Shown: positions 43,036 to 55,500, counted from the stretch's first letter. The stretch is 64,000 nucleotides of DNA from Sporisorium sorghi (GCA_023212695.1 JALCCG010000027.1:1-64000); one strand, 5' to 3'. Notes: generated by a model not told the origin, from the sequence alone. Program-made: numbers and translations.

Positions 43036-43448
43036 CCTGGCTAGAAGATGGCTGTCAAAGGATGAGGGATCAGGGTCCTCTGAGGAAGCATAAGATGGTG
43101 TTGAGAAGATCCGCATGTAGAAGACCGTGCGCAGCGTATGCTCACAGTCTAACAAATTGAAAAGTCGAAAAAATCGAGCAAAAAAAAAAAAAAAAAAAGA
43201 TGCCGACCGCTCGGCCTTCATTTAAAAGCCGCTGCTGTGTGCCTTGACGCTCTTGCCTCTTCTTGCCTTCTTTCATTCATATCTGAGGTGGGGGTTTCAT
43301 TTCGCTCCTCCTTGTCATGTCAAGGTCACGTCAAAGCTGTCACGCGAGCCTGTTGATTGGACCACGGTCGATTCAGCAAAGCCTGCAAACTGCAAACCAT
43401 GACGGCGGCAGGCAAGAATTTCCGAGCTTGTTCGGCAACGTGGCACCG

Positions 43449-43491
43449 CTGCGTCTGCGTCTGCGTCTGCGTCTGCGTTTGCGTTTGCGTT
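43449..43491. repeat. CTGCGT hexanucleotide repeat
   Basis: About seven units; the last three are TTGCGT variants. Intergenic. Confidence 0.85.
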
Positions 43492-43494
43492 CCT

Positions 43495-43582
43495 CGTTTG
43501 TGCTGTCGCGCTCTGGTCAGCATCTGCTCAGCAAAAAGCTGTCTCTCGCGCGTCCAAAGTGTGAAGTGTGAAGTGACTGCTC

Positions 43583-43615
<33 letters not shown>

Positions 43616-43710
43616 TTGCGGAATTTTTTTTTGTTCCCCGCCCTTTTCCCCCCCTTTTTTTTCCCCTTCCCCCCTTTTTTTTTCCACCTCCGCCCATCCA
43701 AGAACCTTTA
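43495..43710. repeat. left copy of a near-duplicate flanking the gap
   Basis: Clean sequence up to the A30 run (43584-43613), then sequence simplified into long C and T runs up to the Ns. It aligns with 43721-43950, which is noisy before its own A29 run and clean after it. This is probably the same locus read from the left. Confidence 0.6.
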
Positions 43711-43720
43711 NNNNNNNNNN
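43711..43720. other. assembly gap (10 N)
   Basis: Ten unresolved bases; a conventional placeholder rather than a measured distance. Confidence 0.95.
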
Positions 43721-43814
43721 TTGCTTGGTTTCTGTGCTGGCGCCCGCTTTACCATTTCCTCACAAAAAATGTTTCTCCAGCGCATTAAAAAGGGAAATTG
43801 CGAAGAGGGGAATC

Positions 43815-43845
<31 letters not shown>

Positions 43846-43950
43846 TGGCGAGATTCTTTTTTGTTCGCCGGCCTTTGCCGCACCTTTTTTTTCCCTTTCG
43901 CTCCTCTGCTTTTCCAGCTCCGACGAGCCAAGAGCCTTGAGCGAGTGCAG
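43721..43950. repeat. right copy of a near-duplicate flanking the gap
   Basis: Starts with sequence resembling 43500-43580 but with many differences, then an A29 run (43815-43843), then a clean version of the stretch that follows the left A-run (CTTGGCGAGATTC against CTTTGCGGAATTT, and AGCTCCGACGAGCCAAGAGC against ACCTCCGCCCATCCAAGAAC). Confidence 0.6.
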
Positions 43951-44651
43951 GCTGTGTCATCTCTCCGACCCTGATGTGCATCTTGCTCGCTCATCTTGAT
44001 TGCCCTTTGTGTGTGTGTCTAGTCGACGAAGAGGATGGAGCAGAGAAGAAATGACCGATAGAAAGCTTCAAGTGACGAACAACAAGTCGTCGGCTCTTCC
44101 GTCAGCTTTTGAGCGTGTGAATTTGGACGAGATGCACGGCGTGTGAGTGAGCTCTTTTCCCCAATCACAGTGATCTTCTGGCTAGCAAATCCACAAACGA
44201 CGACGTTTTTTTTTTTTTTTTTTTTTGTCTCAGACGAGCGAGGCGCTTCCTCTATGCTTCGGCTTGGTTTGGCGCGCTCTTGACGTCCTCTCGACAAATC
44301 GTCATCGGAACCACCGTCCGTCGCTATCAGGCATTTCTTTCTTCTTTCTTTCTTCCCAAGATCCAGTCTTTCTTCCTTCTTCTCCTCCTCCATCCTTATC
44401 GACGACGCCACTCTCTCGCATTTGCTCCCACTCGCTCGCCCAGGCTGTGGGCCTCTGCCGTCTCCGCCCATGTCTCTGTCGCCTTCCTGAAGCCGTGCCG
44501 TCATCATCGAGTCGAGGAAAGCAACAGCCTGCTCCCTAAGCGCGACGACGACTACCACCATCAAGATCCAAGGTCGCGAGCGGATTCCCGCACTAAGGAC
44601 ACACCGTAGACGATAGACAGCTACGTGGAATAGCCTCCTCTTCGAGCAAAT

Positions 44652-47126
44652 ATGCTGCTCCTGCCAACAGCATCCAAGATGCGCCGGCATCGCAAGACGC
44701 GACAGCCAAGTTGGCGATCTGCAGCGACTCTGTTGCCCGCTCTGGTCACCATCCTACTCGCCAGTCTACCACCCGCATCGGCCAATTCAGGCATCGGAGG
44801 AGTTCAGATGCTCTACACCTCATCCGCAGTCTACTGCAGTCCTCCCGAAGCCATCTTGATATCTGCTCTCGACCTCAAATTCTACCGCGAGAACCGCACC
44901 CTCGAGTTCGACATCTCCGCCGCCTCGGTCCAGGACGACCTCCGAGTCTCGGTCTCGGTCAACGTAAACGCCTACGGACTCGGCCTCTTTTCGCTCGCCA
45001 TCGACTTGTGCAACACCGTCCAAGCGCTCTGTCCGCTTCCCAATTACCAGTTCACCGGCGCAGGTGTGTTTGCAGTCCCGGAACAGTTTGTCAACAAGAT
45101 CCCCTCGATCGCGTTTACAGTGCCCAATCTCGAAGCGGTGGCTACCGTCGAGCTCACCGACCCCAACAACACCGTCGTTGGTTGCGTGCAGGCGACACTC
45201 TCGAATGGCAAGACGACCTATCAGCCTGCCGCCAAGTACGCCGTGCTCGGCGTGTTTTTGTTGGCTGTCGTCAGCTCGTTGCTGCACACCTCGCTCGCCT
45301 CTTCATTGGGTGCAGCACAGTGGCGCGTCGTCGACGTTTTCACGACGATTCAGCACATCCCCATGTCGGCGCTGCTCAGCCTCGACTATCCGCAGGTCTT
45401 TCTCGAGTTTGCGCGCAACTTTGCATGGTCGATCGGTCTCATCCACATCCCGGCTGTTCAGAATTCCATCTTGTCCACGCGCGAAAAGACCGGAGGCGCC
45501 AAAGACGGCACCTTTGGCGCGCTCCTCCAGGCCGAGACGGGCAAGCAGTTCAACCCGTTCACCAGCGCTGGCGTCGCTTCGGGAGCTGCCTCGGCGTACA
45601 CCTCCACGCGACCGTTTACGCTTCTCAGCCTGCCGGCGAACGCTTCACAACAGGCTGAAGCGAACAGCAGCGCGTATGCCGCCTACAGTCGACTGGTCGA
45701 GCCGGTGAGCTTCCATGTGACCAACCTGGGCAAGCGTCAGGTGTACGCTCCCTATACGGGGCCCGGCGGTCAGATTGCTCAGAACGTCGGCTCGGACTAC
45801 CTGCCCGTCATCTCGTCCAACACGCCGCCGCCGATCGGGCTGGGCTACTTTGCAGAGCTCAATAACATCTCGCCCAACAGCGCGTTCCTCACGGTGCTGG
45901 TCAGCTTGGCCATGCTGTTTGCCATCCTCGTCGCCATCTGCATCGTCGTTTACGTGTTTGCGGGCATTTTGCGGCTGATCACGCTGCGACGACGTGGTCG
46001 CGTGGCGGCATGGTCGGCGCGACTCACGGGCCGCTCGTTCTTGGCCATGTTCTGCCGTCCGCTGTTCGGCCGCTTTGCCACGGCGACGTTCCAGCTCTAC
46101 CTCGTATTCGGCTTCTGGCAGTGGCTGCGTGGCGACTCGTGGGTGCCCGACCTGCTCGCCGCCGTCCTCCTCGTCGTCTACCTCGTCGGCATCGCGCTCA
46201 TCTACGCGCCCGTCTTTATCGCCTCGCGCCGCACAAGCAAAGAAGAGCTCTTCTACGGCACCACACCCCCCGCCAACGCCGGTCCCGTCGCGCGCAAATG
46301 GGGCGCGATCGCCCACCCCTTCCGTCCACGCTTCTTCTGGTTCGGCCTCGTCTTCCTGCTCGTCTACTTCGTCCGCGCGTGCTTCATCAGCTTCGCGCAG
46401 GGATACGGCCACGCGCTGCGCCAGTCGATCGGCCTCGCCGCCACGGACGTGCTGTTCTTCCTCGTGCTCTGCATCTGCCGTCCGGGGCGCGACAAGACGA
46501 GCGACTTTGTCATGATCTTCCTGCTGGTGTTCCGCGTGATCTCGTGGGGGATCTGTATCGCGTTGACGCCGCTGGCGGATATCGAGACGATTCCAAGGGT
46601 GGTGTTGGGTTTCGCGCTCATTGTCGTCACGGGTGTGCCGATTATATTCTTGTTCTTGTTGACGGTGTGGGATTTGTTTTCGCCGTTTTTGCGGAAGAGG
46701 CAGTGGAGCGCGACGCGGGTTGGTGATGCCGAGGTTGGGGGGGAAGGGGAGGACAAGGGGAAGTATGAGTTTGGTGCAGGGGCTGCGGCTGTGGGAGCGG
46801 CGGCGCACGGGCAGAGCGAGGCCGAGAGCGCGCGCAGCGATGCACCGTCGTCGCACAGCGCCTCGTCGGTGGAGAACGAGGCGCCGGATTCACATCTTAG
46901 AGTCGCTGGCCCGGCCCCTGTGCGCCAGAGCTCGCTGTCAAGGCAAGCATCTACCGCACCTGCTGCGTCTGACGCTCCGGTGACGAGCCAGCCCGTCGAA
47001 CACCCCGCCAACGCACCAACACAGCAAGAGCAGCAGCATCTAGCCAGACCCGCTGCGCCATCGCACGCCAACTCGGCCGTCTCAAACGTCTCTGGCCAGA
47101 CCGTCTACTACGACGCCCGCGCCTGA
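44652..47126 (+). CDS. TRP/FLC-like membrane protein with ML-like domain
   Basis: The frame encodes 824 residues. A basic N-terminus and hydrophobic core (residues about 22-45, ending PPASANS) form a signal peptide. Residues 46-195 are the luminal ML-like (lipid-recognition) domain with paired Cys (YCSPPEAI, DLCNTVQALCPLPNY). About nine membrane segments follow from residue 197 to 680, including LVSLAMLFAILVAICIVVYVFAGIL and the conserved LYLVFGFWQW. The last 140 residues are cytosolic and disordered. This is the fungal family of FLC flavin-carrier, Pkd2-like and Spray proteins (TRP-like channel fold), linked to ER FAD import, calcium handling and wall integrity. Which branch it belongs to cannot be told by eye. 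Met10 is an alternative start. Its 3' end converges on car2, with 170 bp between stops. Confidence 0.85.
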   Translation: MLLLPTASKMRRHRKTRQPSWRSAATLLPALVTILLASLPPASANSGIGGVQMLYTSSAVYCSPPEAILISALDLKFYRENRTLEFDISAASVQDDLRVSVSVNVNAYGLGLFSLAIDLCNTVQALCPLPNYQFTGAGVFAVPEQFVNKIPSIAFTVPNLEAVATVELTDPNNTVVGCVQATLSNGKTTYQPAAKYAVLGVFLLAVVSSLLHTSLASSLGAAQWRVVDVFTTIQHIPMSALLSLDYPQVFLEFARNFAWSIGLIHIPAVQNSILSTREKTGGAKDGTFGALLQAETGKQFNPFTSAGVASGAASAYTSTRPFTLLSLPANASQQAEANSSAYAAYSRLVEPVSFHVTNLGKRQVYAPYTGPGGQIAQNVGSDYLPVISSNTPPPIGLGYFAELNNISPNSAFLTVLVSLAMLFAILVAICIVVYVFAGILRLITLRRRGRVAAWSARLTGRSFLAMFCRPLFGRFATATFQLYLVFGFWQWLRGDSWVPDLLAAVLLVVYLVGIALIYAPVFIASRRTSKEELFYGTTPPANAGPVARKWGAIAHPFRPRFFWFGLVFLLVYFVRACFISFAQGYGHALRQSIGLAATDVLFFLVLCICRPGRDKTSDFVMIFLLVFRVISWGICIALTPLADIETIPRVVLGFALIVVTGVPIIFLFLLTVWDLFSPFLRKRQWSATRVGDAEVGGEGEDKGKYEFGAGAAAVGAAAHGQSEAESARSDAPSSHSASSVENEAPDSHLRVAGPAPVRQSSLSRQASTAPAASDAPVTSQPVEHPANAPTQQEQQHLARPAAPSHANSAVSNVSGQTVYYDARA

Positions 47127-47296
47127 ACCAAAAGCCACTTGCACTGCACTCGTAGACACTCGCTTTCTCGGATCCACACATCTCGTTCTCTTCATCATGC
47201 ACACTCTCGCCTGTCGTTTCATCGCAATCACACACACTCATCGCAGCATCCTCAACCGAGCAATCCTTCCAAGAAATAAACATTTCCACTGCCCGT

Positions 47297-49321
47297 CTAG
47301 ACACCAAAATACACCGCGGCGACAGCGCGCACCACCCTGTCCCAATTGGACATGCGCGCCCTTTTCCCCGCCTTGATCTCCTCCAGCGTCTGCGCGTCGA
47401 TCCGTGTGCCGATGGCGGCGTACACGGAGCATGCTGCCTTCAACCCTGCGCGCGCGGGGCGGTTAGGTATGTGCGCCAGCGCCGGGTAGGATTGTCGGTA
47501 CAGCCGCTCCGAGATGCGCAGCAGGCGCAGGGCGTACTTGCGCACGTCTTCTGGCTGGACCAGCGGCTGTTCTGCCTCGGACGCTTCTGATGCGCGGGGT
47601 ACATTGAGCCGGCCCGCGAGCAACGCGTCCTGCATCCCCTTGTCCTGCTCGTCAAACATCGCCGTCGGGAGGTAGCACCGGCGCAGCTCCACCGCGTCCG
47701 GCACGATATCACGCGCGATGTTCACCAGCTGCAGACTGACACCCATGCGCCGTGCGTCGTACAGCAGCGCATGCACGTCCTCCGCCCGCGCCAAATCCAG
47801 CCCCCGCCCACTCCCCATCGCCTTCCCCGACAGCGCAATCCGCCTGTCCACCTCCAGCCCCAACGGCACCGCCTCTCCACACCGCCCCAGAATCACCCGC
47901 GTGCACATTTCGCCCACCACACCAGCCACGCACTGCGAGTACTCGACCAGGTCATCCATGCTGCGCAGCCGCGTGCGCTTGTCCGCATCAGGATGCTCGA
48001 ACAGCAAGTCGAGCTGGTAGCCCTGCAGCATCTCGTACCACAGCCGCTTGGGGATGTAGCGCGTAAGCGGCGCTATGGACGCCGCGGCTGCACGTGTGTC
48101 GTGTTTGATCTTGTCCGGGAGTGCGACGGGTGCTGCCGGCGCTTGCTTCGCCGCTTGCTCGGGTGCGTCTACGTAGATCGCGTCGACAATGGCGCGGATC
48201 ACGTCCAGGTTGTTGGTCTTGGCTTCCAGGTCCTGTGCGTTGTCATCGACCAAGTCGTCAGCGACGCGGCAGAAGGCGTACAGACAGCCGAGATCGGTCC
48301 GAAGGTCCCACGGCAGCAGCAGGCTGGCGGCGTTGAACGACTTGGACGCGGCGCGCAGCACCTGGAGCGAGGCGGACAGGTCGCGTGGCTCGACGCTCGC
48401 CGATGTGACACTCGTCGGAACGGGAGTACGATCCGAGCGGACAAAGGCGGCCCAGAGCTTGGTATACGTGCTCCATGAGCCGAGGGGCAGGTAGCTCGGC
48501 GAAAGAGGAGGCTTGTCGTCCGAAAGCGAGACCGACTGCCTGCAGATGGCTACACAGCGGTCAAAGGTGAAGCAGGCGCTGATGAGGATCAAGTTGGTGA
48601 CGAGGAAGAAGAGCATCTCCTCGATGGGCAGATCCGGGATGGGGAAGATGTTGAGCGAGGTGGCTTCGTTGATGTGCCACGTGCCTCTGCGCAGCGCGTA
48701 TACGTCGGAGCACCACAGGTACACAGTGGGCGCGAGCACGGACAGCGCAAAAGGCACGAGGCCAGCACGAACGCCCATGTTGCGGATGAAATCGATCGAT
48801 CCCCATAGCAAAAGTGCTAAGGGCAGCGAGGCCCACCAGGTGATCATGCCAAAGTAGTACGAGTGCGTCTCGGGCACTGCGACTTTGAGACCGAGCACAA
48901 AGCACAGCATGCACACCACCACCGCCGGCGTTGCGAGCCGGTGTCGCTTCGGTTCGGATGGCACGAGGTATAGATTAGGCAAAGCCCAGCGCGTGAGCAG
49001 CGTGCACCAGAGCGTCGTCATAAGGCTTTGAATGACGAAGAAAAAGTACTCTTCAATGGGTACATAGCCGACGGTGAACCAGATGCAGTGACGATGGTAG
49101 AACCACGCGCGATTCTTGACGATTAGGTTATCCCATGGCGTCGTCCACACGAATGCGATGATGGGGAGCAGGATGAGCTTGGCGCGGTCTAGTTTGGTGA
49201 GAAAGGGTCGCGCAATGAGGAAGAGCGCGGCGCAGAGCGGCAAAGTCCATAGCAGGTGGAAATGACGGTAGCTGAGCGTGCAAGCCGGCCACTCCTGGCT
49301 GGGCTGGTAGAGCCTCGTCAT
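47297..49321 (-). CDS. car2: bifunctional lycopene cyclase / phytoene synthase
   Basis: The frame encodes 674 residues, normal for the fungal CarRA/al-2/Car2 fusion. Residues 1-250 are the membrane lycopene cyclase: hydrophobic helices with PWDN, the first PIEEYFFF motif (88-95) and its repeat PIEEMLFFL (about 231-239). From about residue 300 to the end is phytoene synthase (trans-isoprenyl diphosphate synthase, head-to-head). It has [15 protein letters not shown] as the first Asp-rich motif (about 352-366), the YIPKRLW and YEMLQG blocks, and [19 protein letters not shown] as the second motif (about 533 on). It condenses two geranylgeranyl diphosphates to phytoene and later closes the rings of lycopene to beta-carotene. 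The partner phytoene desaturase is not in the window. No intron is needed. Confidence 0.95.
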   Translation of the reverse strand: MTRLYQPSQEWPACTLSYRHFHLLWTLPLCAALFLIARPFLTKLDRAKLILLPIIAFVWTTPWDNLIVKNRAWFYHRHCIWFTVGYVPIEEYFFFVIQSLMTTLWCTLLTRWALPNLYLVPSEPKRHRLATPAVVVCMLCFVLGLKVAVPETHSYYFGMITWWASLPLALLLWGSIDFIRNMGVRAGLVPFALSVLAPTVYLWCSDVYALRRGTWHINEATSLNIFPIPDLPIEEMLFFLVTNLILISACFTFDRCVAICRQSVSLSDDKPPLSPSYLPLGSWSTYTKLWAAFVRSDRTPVPTSVTSASVEPRDLSASLQVLRAASKSFNAASLLLPWDLRTDLGCLYAFCRVADDLVDDNAQDLEAKTNNLDVIRAIVDAIYVDAPEQAAKQAPAAPVALPDKIKHDTRAAAASIAPLTRYIPKRLWYEMLQGYQLDLLFEHPDADKRTRLRSMDDLVEYSQCVAGVVGEMCTRVILGRCGEAVPLGLEVDRRIALSGKAMGSGRGLDLARAEDVHALLYDARRMGVSLQLVNIARDIVPDAVELRRCYLPTAMFDEQDKGMQDALLAGRLNVPRASEASEAEQPLVQPEDVRKYALRLLRISERLYRQSYPALAHIPNRPARAGLKAACSVYAAIGTRIDAQTLEEIKAGKRARMSNWDRVVRAVAAVYFGV

Positions 49322-49588
49322 GGCCGGTTGAGCCTTGTCGTTGAGGTGTAAAGACGGTGGCCGGGGGGACAGAACGAAGGGGTTTCAGTTTGCGCGATGC
49401 ATGATGGGAGCGAGATCAGCACCTGCTGTAAGCGCTGTGGTTGTTGATGGGACCGAGATTCGGGATCGTAGGCCGCCGGCGACGGCCGGTTCAGATGCTT
49501 TGTTTTGGGAGACCTCGGATGGAGGACGCTCGTATCCTTTCGTCGATTGGAACCCAGCAGCGATTCGATCAGAGATGATGGCAGAAGG

Positions 49589-49594
<6 letters not shown>

Positions 49595-49620
<26 letters not shown>

Positions 49621-49621
49621 A
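49595..49621. repeat. GA dinucleotide microsatellite
   Basis: About 13 units, 270 bp upstream of the car2 start. Confidence 0.85.
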
Positions 49622-50984
49622 GCTACTGTAAGACGTCGAATCGGATTCCAAGCTCAGCTTTGGCTCTGGATTTTGGTCATCTTTTGCGCCGCTTCTGGAA
49701 ATGGCTGACAGTCGACACAGAATCACAGAAGGGTCCAAAAACAATTCCCCAAAAATGCAGATTCGCTGCAGCAGAGCGCGATGGGCGTGTTTCCCAAGTT
49801 GCGGGAGAAAATCGGCCCTTCGGCTGTTGTTGCTGCTTTGCAAGGGTCTTTTTCCTTTGTTCTCTCGCAGCTCGACGTCACAGAGCAGTGTCATTTGACT
49901 GCCATCGGAAAGGCCGTAAAGACGCGCGCGAGAGAAGGAACAGCTGACCCTTTCTCGGTCGGTCGGAATTTAAATTACTGCTGTCAGATCGATCGGCGTG
50001 TGCATTTCTTTCCAAAGATGACATTTCCCGATCGGCTTCCAGATGCGTAACTTTGAGTGAGGCTTCCGTGACGACGGCAGCGGCGGGATTGCCGGCGCAG
50101 GAACCAAAGCCAACGCCAACAAACGTCCTTGGCAGGCGAAACCCTCCGTTTGTGGTCTGGCAATCATTTCGGAGGATCAACGCCCTGCAGCGTGTCCGTG
50201 TACCCTTTGTTGCTGTACTTTGAAGGAGGCATCGTTGTCAGTATCAGCCACTGTCTGTCTGCTTGATGGTGAGCACGAGCTAGCCATGGCCAAGACTAGC
50301 AGCTGTTAGAGCTTTGAGCCACACTCTTTGCTGGTTATCAATCCAGTCTTGATCTTCGAGCTCGACCTCGTGGGATGGGCAGACTCGATTGTGCTGCCCT
50401 TAGCGTCGATAGGAGAAGAAAGGGTTTTATCCGCAAGAAGCAGAAGAAGAGAGAGTGCCCGTGGCGGCACAACAAACGTGCATGCTTCTTCGGCGCCCTC
50501 GGCAGCGGGTAGGGCACGGGCAATTTTAGTGCAGCGCGCGCGCTTGCGGTATCGATGACAGTTGGTACTTGGCGAGCCGAGTTGACTTGGCCGATTAGTC
50601 CCACGTCGCATCGAGGGAAAAGACGGATCCGCATTGGCGCGCCCTTGTTTGTTGCGGATGATGATTGCCAGATCCTGCATTGCCCGTTGACGGTGACGGT
50701 GACCTTGGCATTTGTTTGCAGAGCAAAGCAAGGAGCGTCAGCGGCTTCGATAGGCGAGACGGTTCGCAAGCCCATCCGAGACATTCAGCGCGATGCATCG
50801 CATCACTTGCCGGCAGGCAGGCGGAGACCCGATCATGGAAAAGAGCCTCCGTTGCCGGTCTGCAAGCTGGTGGTTTGCATCGGATACGTCGCTTGTTCAA
50901 CGTGGGTCTCGCCTGCCATCACCTACGTCGCGGAGGTGAACGAGCGAGCAAGAGCAGAGCTGAGAGAAGGGGATCGTGCCTCTC

Positions 50985-50988
<4 letters not shown>

Positions 50989-51016
<28 letters not shown>
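50989..51016. repeat. CT dinucleotide microsatellite
   Basis: About 13 units with one early interruption; intergenic. Confidence 0.85.
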
Positions 51017-51020
<4 letters not shown>

Positions 51021-51902
51021 GGAAAATCCCATGAGCAGCCATTGAGGAGCAGCAGCAGCAGCAGCAGCTGTGCTATCAGAGCCCGAAGTCGCTTGACCAA
51101 GCTAAGCAAAGAGAAGAACAATGGGAATCAGAACACGATATGAAGCAGGCAAGCAACTCAGACGTCGGAGCAAGGCGTGTTAAGAACAGTCCCGCCACGT
51201 TTTTTTTTTCCCCACTCATTGTTCTATGATGTGCAAAAGGGTCTAAAGACGGGACCCTGGTCCGGAGGGTTTACCGGTGTGGGGGTGTGTTTGCTATCTG
51301 CACGCTCCCATGCTCCCATGGAACCATGATCGCAAGGTCGACCTCGGCTGCGCTGGCTCATGCCTTTCTCGCACGAAATTCTCCGTCCAAGTGAGACATC
51401 GAACACACACCACCGAGCGCTTTCCTAGCGTGAGAGAGGCAGCGAAAAGGAAAAAAAGTCTAGATGGCGGCGCACAGTGCAGCAAGTGAAATCCGAGTTG
51501 CATAATTTCTGAGAGATCACCACCATTGGATCTTGCCACTCTTGCCTCTTCTGTGCTGGGATAAATTCACGGAGGATTTTCTAAACGAGGCAGCGAGCGA
51601 GGCCCCTTTGGAGAGAAATGGGCTGATGGGGGGGCCCTGATCCTGGGCAGGGAAAACGCTGCTTTTTCTCAATTGCGTTAATTGAAAATTAGACGCACGC
51701 ACGCTGCAGTGTAGGCAGAGAGAGAGAGAGAGAGGGACAAACCGACACTAGGCAGTCCGCAGAGGTATCCTGCAGCAAGCCCGTGGAGTGCAGTCGGTGG
51801 ACCGTTCGCTTCAATCGACACACGCACACACGCGCACTCTCTTTTCGTGGCTTTTGACATTTGCGCAAAGTGAGTTCACCTCAGCTGATGAAAACGCTTC
51901 TT

Positions 51903-51927
51903 GTGTGTGTGTGTGTGTGTGTGTGTG
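51903..51927. repeat. GT dinucleotide microsatellite
   Basis: About 12 units; intergenic, about 600 bp before the DUF1765 start codon. Confidence 0.85.
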
Positions 51928-52541
51928 CGTGGGAAAAAGGAGACTGTGCTGCTGCTGCTACTCACACTGATGTGGGCAAATTGGATCGTCTCGTCATTCG
52001 CTCCACAAATGTGAATCTGTCCTTCCAATCAATCCTCGCGTGCGTATCCACTCGACTTATCCTCCTCATCATCTCCATCCTCACCATCTCCTATCGTCAT
52101 CCTCGTTCTCATCATCACCAACAACACCTCTCTCTAGTCCCGACTCTGCTTTGGCTTCCACCACTGCCAACGACTTCCACCACCCGAGGACGGTCGGCAG
52201 CCCGCTCACTTTCGAAACGCATCTTTGAACTCTTCATCGTGCCACCGGCCGCGTATCTTTCAGTCAGCCCTTCCGTTTCGCGTCGTCTCTGCGCTCGCTT
52301 CGGTCCGTCGGACGGCATCCCCGCTTTCGACCGCACCGCATCCCGCCTCCGTTGCGCTCTCTCGCATTGCATCGAATCACTCCTCTCTGCCAGATGATCC
52401 GCTGAACAGCTGCACGCCTCTTGTTGCTCTAGCTGCGCTTCCAAAGCGCTTCGGCGTGCGCAAATCTCTTCTCTCTAATCGGTAGTCTACGAGCATCGTT
52501 TTTCCACCTCCAAACACGGCCCAACCAATCTACCCTCAGCA

Positions 52542-55500
52542 ATGCAACGCACACCAGTCTCGGTCGCTTCATCCTTGGGTGTCGGCCAGCTCCAGAGCAA
52601 CGCAAATCGAGACGGCTCCTCTCAAATCAATTCAGCATCGTCCACCTCGCACGTCCCCGCTTCACTCGGCATTGGTGCTCCTCGTGCTCCTTCCAGATCC
52701 TTGAGCGAGCGTCTCAAGCTCTCCAGACATGCTTCGTCTTGCTCAGTGACTCCTCGCTCCGCTGCCAACGCAGATGGCCTCCATTTCAACAATGCCGCAC
52801 CGCCAAGCCGCAACACCAACGCATGTGCCTCCTTCCCTTCCATCCCCACTTGGAGTCCTCAGAGCTCCAGCTCCTACACACACGCGCCCGACGGCCTCTC
52901 CACTGCGAGCAGCACCGGCTCCCTTGGCTCTGCATCCGCTTCCTCCTCTTCGCGCAACTTTCTCGTGCCTATTGGTGCAACAGGCGCGCGTCAGAAGCTC
53001 TCCATCTCCAACGCCTCGCAGCGACGCAGGCTCGCCCTCTCCGAAGACAACGCACGCGCAGCCGACAGCCCAATAGGCCCTCAATCGAGTTGCGATGCTC
53101 TTGGCTTCAATCGCTCCTCTTCCAGTCTGCACAACCTCGCCGAGCTCAACGGCACCGCGAGCCCTGGCTTTAGCCGCTCCTCATCGGTCGGTGTTCTCCC
53201 CTCCGCTCCGACCGCATCGCAGCCCGCCTCGAATTCCACCATGACACCCGCAGAGCTCGTCCAGCAGGCTGCCATGCAGCGCCTCTCCTCGCAGCGCATC
53301 ATGCCCGCCCCCAAGGTCCGCAGCATCTCGGACAGCTTTGTGCCTGCTCGCTCCTCGTCCAGTCGGCCAGCTGCGCACCAGCCTGCATCGTCGTCCTCTC
53401 CAGCCGTTGAACGCGAACAGCCTTCTTTCTCTGCAGCTTCGCCCGCCTTGGCAGCAGAGCCGCGCGCTGCACCCTTGCCTCTGAGCTCCACCTCTGCTGC
53501 ATCTCAATCCACTTGCCTCACCGTGCCACATCCAAGCGCCTCGTCTCTGGCGCCCCAGCCACGCAAAGATTTCCCCGCACCACCCGCCATACCTGCAGCC
53601 ACCGTGGATCCCAAAATCGCCTCACGACCTCTCACCCCTGCCGAGGTGTACAAGCGCGCCATGCTTGAGCGTGATGCGGAGCGCGCCAAGTCGGTGTCTC
53701 GCGTCAATGTCGTCCCATCGCCAAACCCGCCATCCTCAGCTCCACAGGTGTCGGCACCCACTCTCGACCTCGACCTCGGACTGCCGAGCTCGAGCTTCTT
53801 CTTTGACGACGATGACGCCGCCGGCACGAGAGATGCAAAGCCGGCTCCAGCCCTTGCTGCGTCCTCACCATACGCCAACGCAAGTCCAGAGACGCAGGAT
53901 CGCCCACATGTGCCATCCGCTCCACCGTCCCAAGACGCCAACAGCAGACGCATAGCCGCCGCCCTGGCCAGCGCCAAAACACCGCAACGCGGCTCCGAGC
54001 TCCCTTCCTTGCAAAAGTCGTACGACGATGCCATGGCCATCCAGGATCGCATTCGTTCGGGCTTCAGCGACGAGCCTGCTTACGGAGGTCTCTTTGATAG
54101 CGACGTCAACCCCTTTGCAACGCAGGACAAACCCAAGGACGCTGCTCGCTCCTACCTGGCGCTTCGCGACGGCGACGAAGATGTCGACTCTAGAACCAAG
54201 GCGACGCCCAAGCAGAACGCATCGACTTCCTTGGCTTCCCGTCAGCAAGAAACCCAGCAGGAGGTCGCAGCTGCTCCGGTCACACCATCTACTGCTGCTA
54301 CCGACGCACCGCGAACGCCCCCCGCCGACAAGAGTTTTGTCCACCTCTCGACTCCGGAACAGGATCGCGCAAAGCACAGCGCCGAGCCCCCATCGTCAGA
54401 CCTCACACCGTCGCACCAAAGCCGACGCACGTCATCGTCGTCCTTCCGAGCTCTGAACACGAGCGAGGCCATCGACACGGAACGCCGCCCTAGCCTGCCA
54501 CGCGAAATGTCGCTCAAGACGTTGACATCACCGCCTCACAAGCTCGAAAACTCGCCCGGTCCGCGCGAAGAGGCAGCTCTGCAAGCTGGTGCCACGGCGG
54601 CAAACACCACTTCTCCCGTTCTGCCAGTCTCGCAACTCAACCCCACCTCCTCCAAGCCATCGACTCGTGCTTGGCCTATGATCGATGGCGAGCGCACCGT
54701 GCAGCCGCTGCCCGAAGAGAGCACCGCCGACCCAATCAGATGGCGACCCAGCCACGAGGCGCTGCCGGCTGTGTCACCCCTGCAGCAAAGTCGCTTTTCC
54801 GAGGCCAGTACGGACTTCTCCGATTCGCGCGCACCCACTCGCAACGAGAACCGCTACTCGGGACGCGCATCCAGCATCTCCAGCCACGGCGCGCTTGAGG
54901 AGGAATCGCACGATGCCCAACTGCTCCCTGCCAGCGCCTGGCACGAGGTTGAGAGCGCACTCCGACGTTTCCGCGACAAGAGTGTCAGCGCTGCTGCGGA
55001 TCGTGGCAATCTGCTGCGCGCCGTGCTGCTGCCATTCTTGGCCCTCGAGGCAGAGACGGCTACCGTCGACGTGATTGGCGCCGGCCCTTACCTCGTGGGC
55101 AAAGCCCGCCGAGCCCTCTTCTTTGACTGGATCCGCTCGCTGCTGCTGGAACTTCAGCATGTTCAGACCTCGGCCGATCGCGGCGCAATCCTCGAGAGCA
55201 TCGCCTGCATCATCGAGAGCCGCAACTTTTCCGCTTCCATTCTCAGCGCCGATCCGGAAGACGAGGCACGCTTCTCGTCGGTCTTTGGCCACATCTTGTC
55301 GTACGCCATTGGCGAGCTCAACAAGAAGGGCGTCTATCAGAACACGCTCATCTTTTCGGGTCGTCTGTTGGCCGTCGCCTTTTTCCGAGTCAATGGCGTT
55401 GCCAGCAAGCTGCTGCGTGCGCTGCCTGTCAATCGCTTTGCCCTCGAGCGCGTGGCGCGGGAATTCGAATGGCAGAAGAAGAGGCCGCGCGACTTTGATC

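Larger units (their letters stand above)
43036..44651. other. divergent promoter region containing an assembly gap
   Basis: Lies between the DUF1749 and TRP-like genes. It holds an A-tract (43180-43198), a CTGCGT repeat, two degraded readings of one segment around a 10-N gap, a T-tract (44206-44226) and a C/T-rich leader from 44320. No gene is recognised. Open frames running through the A-tracts and Ns are not credible. Confidence 0.6.
49322..52541. other. divergent promoter region between car2 and the DUF1765 gene
   Basis: 3.2 kb with no recognised gene. Contains GA (49595-49621), CT (50989-51016) and GT (51903-51927) repeats and a short AGC repeat near 51046-51067. From 52030 to 52540 it is C/T-rich with many CATC and CACC steps, the probable leader of the downstream gene. 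Confidence 0.5.

Noticed and set aside
43357..43999. Open frames crossing the N gap and A-tracts
   Set aside because: They depend on homopolymers and unresolved bases; Lys and Phe runs are artefacts.
45645..46856. 403-codon minus-strand frame opposite the TRP-like gene
   Set aside because: Charged, repetitive composition typical of an antisense shadow; the plus strand has membrane helices and a signal peptide.
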